From: Pseudomonas frederiksbergensis
Lineage (GTDB): Bacteria; Pseudomonadota; Gammaproteobacteria; Pseudomonadales; Pseudomonadaceae
DNA length: 64,000 nt
Assembly (NCBI RefSeq): GCF_003732665.1
Contig: NZ_MOBP01000001.1
Coordinates: 291,466-355,465 of the forward strand
Direction of reading: 5' to 3'
In this document: positions 58,051 through 64,000 of the stretch, piece after piece
Layout: each line of letters opens with the position of its first letter
How positions within the stretch are numbered: position 1 is the first letter of the stretch
Notes under the pieces: model-generated
Seen by the model: the letters and a program-made list of their open reading frames with translations, nothing else
Told to the model about the DNA's origin: nothing
The model's database searches: none
Translations under genes and position numbers: made by a program

Positions 58051-58569
58051 TTAACGGGGCGGAAGTTGCTGCAAGCGTTCGAGGATGTCTAGCACGACCA
58101 TTCGCGGCGGCCGCTCATCGGTTTCCACCACCAGATCGGCGATTTCCCGATAAAGCGGATCGCGGATCGCCAGCAGGTCACGCAGGGTCTTGGCCGGATC
58201 GGCGGTGCGCAACAGCGGACGATTGCGATCACGGGAAGTGCGACCGACTTGCTGCTCGACGGATGCGTGCAGATACACCACGCGCCCCCCGGCATGCAGC
58301 GCCCGACGATTGGCTTCGCGCATCACTGCACCGCCGCCAGTCGCCAGCACCACGCCGTCGCAGGCGCACAGCTCTTCGATCATCGCTTGCTCGCGATCAC
58401 GAAAGCCGGGCTCGCCCTCTTTATCGAAGATCCACGGGATATTGGCGCCCGTGCGCAATTCAATTTCCTTGTCGGAATCTTTGAATGGCAGGCGCAGCTC
58501 TTTGGCCAGCAACCGGCCGATGGTGCTTTTTCCAGCCCCCATCGGTCCAACAAGAATCAAATTTCGCAC
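58051..58569 (-). CDS. aroK: Shikimate kinase AroK
   Basis: The 172-residue enzyme phosphorylates shikimate with ATP. Walker A is [18 protein letters not shown] near the start, the shikimate-binding Asp and Arg lie in [13 protein letters not shown] and PGFRDREQ, and [11 protein letters not shown] and [13 protein letters not shown] follow. It begins four bases after the pilQ stop, so it is co-transcribed with the pil genes. Confidence 0.98.
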   Translation of the reverse strand: MRNLILVGPMGAGKSTIGRLLAKELRLPFKDSDKEIELRTGANIPWIFDKEGEPGFRDREQAMIEELCACDGVVLATGGGAVMREANRRALHAGGRVVYLHASVEQQVGRTSRDRNRPLLRTADPAKTLRDLLAIRDPLYREIADLVVETDERPPRMVVLDILERLQQLPPR

Positions 58570-58573
58570 AGAA

Positions 58574-60649
58574 TCAATGACTCACAGCAATCGCCTGGTT
58601 GTTCATGATACGCGGAGTGAGAAATACCAGCAGCTCGGATTTTTTCTCCGAAACCACGTCACGCCGGAAAAGGCGGCCAAGATACGGCACATCGCCCAGA
58701 AATGGCACCTTATCTACAACCTTGCTCTGAGTATTTGAGAAAACCCCGCCGATGACGATGGTCTCGCCGTCGTTGACCAGCACCTTGGCGTTGACCTCGT
58801 TTTTCTTGATCGGCGGCACGTCCTGGACCTTGTTGAGGTAATCCGGTTCGTCCTTGGTGACCTTGACCTCCATGATGATGCGGTTGTCCGGGGTGATTTG
58901 CGGCGTCACTTCCAGGGACAGCGAGGCTTCCTTGAACGATACCGACGTGGCGCCGCTGGAGCTGGCTTCCTGATAGGGAATCTCGGTGCCCTTGAGGATT
59001 TTCGCGGTTTCCTTGTCGGAGGTGACCACCTTGGGCTGCGAGACAATTTCGCCGTTGCCGGTCTTCTCCATCGCCGTCAATTCAAGGTCGAGCAGCACGT
59101 TGTCGGTGATGAAGGCGATGCCGATCCCCGAGGTGTTACCCGCCGTGCCCATGTCGACGAACGGCGAGTTGGTACTGGTGCTGCCCGGCGTGCCGATGGT
59201 GGTGGAAGAACCGTTGCTGACACCCGAAGTGTTCCAGTTACCCTTGTTCTGCACCGAGCCGCCCCAGCGCACACCGAGACTCTTGTCGTAATCGACGTTG
59301 GCTTCGACGATCCGCGCTTCGATCATCACCTGGCGCACCGGGATATCCAGTTGCGCGACGATCCGCCGAAGCTCGTCGAGGCGATCCTGGGTCTGGTAGG
59401 CGATGATGTTGTTAGTCCGCTCGTCGACGGTGATCGAACCACGCTCGTCGATTTTGGCCTCGGCACTGGTCACCGAGGTAAAGAGCTTGGCGATATCGGC
59501 AGCCTTGGCGTAGTTGACCTGCAACAGCTCCCGACGCAGCGGCGCCAGCTCGGCAATCTGTTTCTGCGATTCCAGTTCCTGGCGCTCACGGGCGGCGATT
59601 TCATCCGCCGGCGCGACCAGCAGGACGTTGCCGATCATGCGCTTGTCCAGGCCTTTGGTTTTCAGCACCAGGTCCAGCGCCTGATCCCACGGCACGTTCT
59701 GCAGACGCAAGGTGATGCCGCCCTGCACCGTATCGCTGGCCACCAGGTTGAGGTTGGTGAAGTCGGCGATCAGTTGCAGCACCGAACGCACGTCGATGTC
59801 CTGAAAATTCAGCGAGAGCTTCTCGCCGGTATAGGCAAACCGTTCGGCGTTGCGCTTTTGCAAGTCGTCGGGGGTCACCGGGCGGATGCTGACGGTCAGT
59901 TTGTTGTCGGTCTGGTAGGTCGAGTACTCGTAGGCGCCGACAGGCTCGATGCTGATCACCGCCCGATCTCCCGTGGCACTGGCGTTGACGAACTGCACCG
60001 GTGTGGCGAAATCCTTGACGTCCAGGCGCACGCGCAACGGGTCAGGCAATTGGGTCCGGGCGAAACCGAGGATGATCTTGCCGTCATGCTCCTGGATGTC
60101 CGGGGCAATGGATGGGTCCGACAAATCGATCACCACATTGCCTTCGCCCTGGGTGCCGCGCTGGAAATCCACGCCGCGAATGGCTTTGCTCACGGGTGCG
60201 TAAGTTTTCGCCGGGGCCGGGGTTGCGGTTGCGACGCGCGGGGCGACGGGCTTGGATGCCGTGCTTTTTGCGCCTTGCCCGACAACCACGTACAGCTTGT
60301 TACCTTCGACCCGGGAGCTGTAGGGCGTCAGTTGGGTCAGGTTGATGATCAGGCGCGTGCGGTCCTTGGCCTCCACGACGGTGGCGCTGCGGGCATTGCC
60401 GCCGCCCAGGTCGCGATTCTTGCTGGCCAGTTTGCTGACCACACCCGGCAGATCCAGGGCAATGCGCGCCGGTTGCTCGGTGGTGTAGCCATGGGGCGGC
60501 GGTGGCGGCCCGTCGAAGGTCAACTTCAACTCGACGCGGTCACCCGGCAGCGCGGCGACATCCAGCGCGTTGAGAGTGGCCGCTTGGACCATCGGCGACA
60601 GCAGCGCTATCCATAGCGAAATACCGAGGGTTGAGAAAATCCTGTTCAT
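58574..60649 (-). CDS. pilQ: Type IV pilus secretin PilQ
   Basis: The 691-residue outer-membrane secretin forms the ring through which the pilus passes. A signal peptide (about 1-23) is followed by two AMIN domains (about 30-130 and 155-250) that bind peptidoglycan. An STN/N0 domain (about 285-335, [20 protein letters not shown]), an N1 domain and the C-terminal secretin barrel (about 470-685) follow, with [17 protein letters not shown] near the end. It is the last of the five pil genes. Confidence 0.97.
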   Translation of the reverse strand: MNRIFSTLGISLWIALLSPMVQAATLNALDVAALPGDRVELKLTFDGPPPPPHGYTTEQPARIALDLPGVVSKLASKNRDLGGGNARSATVVEAKDRTRLIINLTQLTPYSSRVEGNKLYVVVGQGAKSTASKPVAPRVATATPAPAKTYAPVSKAIRGVDFQRGTQGEGNVVIDLSDPSIAPDIQEHDGKIILGFARTQLPDPLRVRLDVKDFATPVQFVNASATGDRAVISIEPVGAYEYSTYQTDNKLTVSIRPVTPDDLQKRNAERFAYTGEKLSLNFQDIDVRSVLQLIADFTNLNLVASDTVQGGITLRLQNVPWDQALDLVLKTKGLDKRMIGNVLLVAPADEIAARERQELESQKQIAELAPLRRELLQVNYAKAADIAKLFTSVTSAEAKIDERGSITVDERTNNIIAYQTQDRLDELRRIVAQLDIPVRQVMIEARIVEANVDYDKSLGVRWGGSVQNKGNWNTSGVSNGSSTTIGTPGSTSTNSPFVDMGTAGNTSGIGIAFITDNVLLDLELTAMEKTGNGEIVSQPKVVTSDKETAKILKGTEIPYQEASSSGATSVSFKEASLSLEVTPQITPDNRIIMEVKVTKDEPDYLNKVQDVPPIKKNEVNAKVLVNDGETIVIGGVFSNTQSKVVDKVPFLGDVPYLGRLFRRDVVSEKKSELLVFLTPRIMNNQAIAVSH

Positions 60650-60662
60650 TATTCGAGTTCCA

Positions 60663-61190
60663 CTATGAGTGCTCTTTCAAAGGGATGGTCCGTGGCCGTT
60701 CCAGCCAGGCGCCTTCGCCGTCGGGAACGATTTCGACCACATCGACTTGCGAGCCGCTGATGGCGACGATCCGCCCATCGTTACGCCCCAGGTAATCGCC
60801 GACTTTCAACCGGTGCACACCGCCCGCCCCGCGCAGCAGCGCAAAGGAGCCGGTGGCATTGGAGATCGTGCCGACCATTTCAAACTGCTCGATGTTAAAA
60901 CCTTCGAGGTATTGCTTGACCCGGTTGGGGTCAGGCTTAACGTTGCGCGAGCCGTGTTTCTGGCCGGCCACGTCAAATTTGACCTGCCGGGAAAACGGGC
61001 TGCGCAGGTTGGCGGCGCTGTAGGTGAATGTGGGGTAAGACCGGAATGTCGGGGTTGGTTCAATCTTGCCCGGCGGACGCAGGCGCATTTCGTTCATGTA
61101 CGCGTCCAGGTCGCCGAAGCTGTTGTCACCGCCGCAACCGGCCAATCCGGCCAGCAACACCACTGTCGAGATGCAACGAAAAGGGGTCAT
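60663..61190 (-). CDS. pilP: Type IV pilus lipoprotein PilP
   Basis: The 175-residue inner-membrane lipoprotein has a signal sequence ending in the lipobox LAGLAGC (Cys19). A flexible region and a C-terminal beta domain follow (about 90-170; MVGTISNATGSFALLRG, VGDYLGRNDGRI) that contacts PilQ. It links PilN/PilO to the secretin. It overlaps pilO by four bases and precedes pilQ by 13. Confidence 0.97.
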   Translation of the reverse strand: MTPFRCISTVVLLAGLAGCGGDNSFGDLDAYMNEMRLRPPGKIEPTPTFRSYPTFTYSAANLRSPFSRQVKFDVAGQKHGSRNVKPDPNRVKQYLEGFNIEQFEMVGTISNATGSFALLRGAGGVHRLKVGDYLGRNDGRIVAISGSQVDVVEIVPDGEGAWLERPRTIPLKEHS

Positions 61191-61810
61191 TTTTGCAGCC
61201 CCTTGTCGTTATAGCGGTAGGTCTTGGCGAGGATGCTCATGCGCAGCTTCGTGCCGCCATCGGGATTGGCTGGCGCCAGATCGAAGTCATGCAAGGTGAC
61301 GATTCGCGGCAGCCCGGCCACACCGCTGACGAACGTCGCGAGGTCGTGGTAGGCGCCGGTGACGGTGATCTGGATCGGCAACTCAATGTAGAACTGCTGG
61401 GTGACTTCCGGCAGCAACTTGATCTCTTCGAACTCCAGGCCACTGCCCAGGCCGGTGCGGGTGATGTCTTCCAGCAGGCCGGGCACTTCGGTGTCGCTGG
61501 GCAATTGTCGCAGCAGGACGCCGAAGGAGTTCTCCATCTCCTTCATCTGCTGGGTGTAGAGCTCCAGGTTGGCCGCCATGCTGGCCTTGCTGGCGAACTG
61601 GTCCTTGAGCGTCGACTCTTCAGCGCGTTTCAGATCAAGCTCGTTTTCCAGGTCGCTGATGTAGAAGTTGTAACCCAGGCCCAGCACCACGGCCATCAGC
61701 AGAATACCCGCCAGCGCCTTGATGGCCGGCGGCCAGGAGCCGATGTTGTTGGTGTCCAGGTCGTTGATGTCGATCTTGCGCAGGCCGTCGAACCATTCGG
61801 ATGGACTCAT
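61187..61810 (-). CDS. pilO: Type IV pilus assembly protein PilO
   Basis: The 207-residue inner-membrane protein has a short cytoplasmic tail, one membrane helix (about 30-50, ALAGILLMAVVLGLGYNFYI), a coiled coil (about 55-100) and a ferredoxin-like periplasmic domain. It forms a heterodimer with PilN in the alignment complex. Four-base overlaps with pilN and pilP show coupled translation. Confidence 0.97.
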   Translation of the reverse strand: MSPSEWFDGLRKIDINDLDTNNIGSWPPAIKALAGILLMAVVLGLGYNFYISDLENELDLKRAEESTLKDQFASKASMAANLELYTQQMKEMENSFGVLLRQLPSDTEVPGLLEDITRTGLGSGLEFEEIKLLPEVTQQFYIELPIQITVTGAYHDLATFVSGVAGLPRIVTLHDFDLAPANPDGGTKLRMSILAKTYRYNDKGLQK

Positions 61811-62372
61811 TTGGCGACCTCCATCGTGGCAGGCTGGGTCTGACGAACGGTCAGTTGGAACACATTCGCCTGGTCCAGCTGACCGGCGGTCGTCGCCTTG
61901 ACCTCGGTCAGGCTCGGCGCGTCGAACCAGTCCGAGGCGTCAAGATTGCGCATCAGCTCTGAGACTTTGTTGTTCGACTCCGCCGCGCCAGTGATGGACA
62001 GGGTCTTGCCGCTCATTTTCACTTCGGTGAAATACACGCCGTCCGGCAGGGTCCGCGCCAACTGGTCGAAAATCCGCCCGCTGATCTGCCGGTTGCCTTG
62101 CAGGTCCTGGATGATGCGCATGCGCTCCACCAGTTGCTGGCGCCGGGCCTTGAGCTCGCTGATTTGCTTGATCCGTTCATCGACCACGGCAATCTGTTTG
62201 TTCAGGTAATCGTTGCGCGCCACTTGCTGGTTGATGGCGCCGCTGATGACTTGGTCGGCTATCAGCACCAGCCCCACCGAACCGACCAACACGCCGACCA
62301 ACGCCAGCAAAAAGCGCTTTCGGCGTTCTTCGCGCAGTTCTTCGCGCCAGGGTAAAAGGTTGATCCGCGCCA

Positions 62373-62373
<1 letters not shown>
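61807..62373 (-). CDS. pilN: Type IV pilus assembly protein PilN
   Basis: The 188-residue protein begins with MARINLLPWREELREERRK, whose INLLP segment binds the groove of PilM. One membrane helix follows (about 22-44), then a coiled coil and a periplasmic alpha/beta domain. It couples PilM in the cytoplasm to PilO in the periplasm. It overlaps pilM by one base. Confidence 0.97.
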
Positions 62374-63464
<1,091 letters not shown>

Positions 63465-63545
63465 TTACGGACTCTGTAATGTGTATTGCGTTCAATCACC
63501 CCGTCTTGACAGAAGCGCCAATGACGCCCCCTGCGGAAAAATGCT

Positions 63546-63551
63546 TATAAT
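63546..63551 (+). promoter_or_regulatory. Candidate -10 box for the PBP1A gene
   Basis: A perfect TATAAT lies about 100 bases before the start at 63653. The TTGACA at 63506-63511 is 34 bases away, too far to serve as its -35. The nearer ATGACG (63521-63526) is a weak match with 19-base spacing. Confidence 0.4.
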
Positions 63552-63652
63552 GCCCAGCGTTTTTTTCCGCTTTTACTGCCAGCGCGGGTCTTTCTCTATG
63601 TAGTCGAGACCCTGACGCCAAATTCATTCTTTGCCCTGGATGTCCAAACGCC

Positions 63653-64000
63653 TTGATTCGTCTGCTGAAATTTTTCGGTTGGTCCATCGTCGCCGTTTTC
63701 TGCGGACTGCTTTTAGGTCTCAGTGGCGCCTATCTTTACCTTAGTCCGGGTTTGCCGTCCGTGGAGGCGCTGAGAAGCATTCAGTTGCAGATTCCTCTAC
63801 GGGTATACAGCAGCGACAACAAGTTGATTGCAGAATTTGGCGAAATGCGCCGCACTCCGATCCGGTTCGCCGACATTCCCCCCAATTTCATCAATGCGTT
63901 ACTAAGTGCTGAAGACGATAACTTCGCCAACCACTATGGCGTCGACCCGAGCAGTCTGATGCGCGCGGCCACTCAACTGGTCAAGAGCGGGCACATCCAG
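63653..64000 (+). CDS. mrcA: Penicillin-binding protein 1A, 5' end only
   Basis: The frame is open for 116 codons to the window edge. It reads a short cytoplasmic tail (IRLLKFFGWS), a membrane anchor (about 9-30) and the start of the glycosyltransferase domain, with GEMRRTPIRFADIPP and LLSAEDDNFANHYGVD, whose Glu is catalytic. It matches the N-terminus of Pseudomonas PonA/PBP1A, a bifunctional peptidoglycan synthase. The start is TTG at 63653, since no in-frame ATG or GTG lies nearby and the family protein begins here. The ribosome-binding site is weak. It is divergent from pilM, as in other Pseudomonas. Confidence 0.95.
   Translation, partial: MIRLLKFFGWSIVAVFCGLLLGLSGAYLYLSPGLPSVEALRSIQLQIPLRVYSSDNKLIAEFGEMRRTPIRFADIPPNFINALLSAEDDNFANHYGVDPSSLMRAATQLVKSGHIQ

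Noticed and set aside
63506..63551. TTGACA plus TATAAT as one promoter
   Set aside because: The spacing of 34 bases is double what sigma-70 accepts, so only the -10 box is listed.

Overview
The window is a chromosomal segment of a fluorescent-group Pseudomonas. This rests on three things seen here: the block ponA/mrcA | pilMNOPQ-aroK-aroB-damX-like-gltB-gltD-hemE in the usual Pseudomonas order, protein sequences close to Pseudomonas families, and many copies of the short palindromic REPIN repeats typical of the P. fluorescens group. GC content is high throughout and genes are densely packed.

Layout. (1) 1-3105: an 'evolved' VgrG of the type VI secretion system with a long C-terminal extension. 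A membrane protein start overlaps its stop codon at the window edge and is probably the immunity gene. (2) 3456-9354: divergent putP/putA for proline uptake and catabolism, with an operator-rich 463-bp region between them. (3) 9694-16079: an acyl-CoA dehydrogenase, two chemoreceptors, and a ZapA-like/coiled-coil gene pair. (4) 16295-24296: ion and stress functions (NhaP2-type antiporter, MscK, SelO AMPylase, MazEF-type toxin-antitoxin, TrxC). (5) 24430-25200: a stand-alone ParA-like ATPase. (6) 25564-44418: about 19 kb of 21 tightly coupled genes on the + strand, an aryl-polyene (APE) / xanthomonadin-type pigment cluster. It holds an ammonia lyase, two ACPs, two full ketosynthases plus a truncated ketosynthase-like protein, a ketoreductase, dehydratases, an acyl ligase fused to a dehydratase, acyl- and glycosyltransferases, a thioesterase, a halogenase-like flavoenzyme, a methyltransferase and an export set (LolA-like carrier, MMPL exporter, lipoprotein). 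(7) 44627-47461: an orphan PemK/MazF-like toxin, then a LysR regulator divergent from an MFS transporter. (8) 47635-64000: housekeeping genes hemE, gltDB, a damX-like gene, aroB, aroK and pilQPONM on the - strand, and the start of the PBP1A gene on the + strand.

How the genes work together. In the APE cluster the ammonia lyase should supply an aryl acrylate starter, which the ligase loads on an ACP. The KS/KR/DH set extends and desaturates it, acyl- and glycosyltransferases probably attach it to an outer-membrane lipid, and the LolA/MMPL/lipoprotein set probably moves the product outward. PutP imports proline, and PutA oxidises it to glutamate and probably represses both put genes. GltBD makes glutamate. 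PilMNOP link the inner-membrane type IV pilus machine to the PilQ secretin.

The points most worth following up are the VgrG effector and its immunity fragment, REPINs lying inside the 5' ends of two export genes of the APE operon, the halogenase motifs in the APE flavoenzyme, and two abutting perfect palindromes in the put regulatory region.
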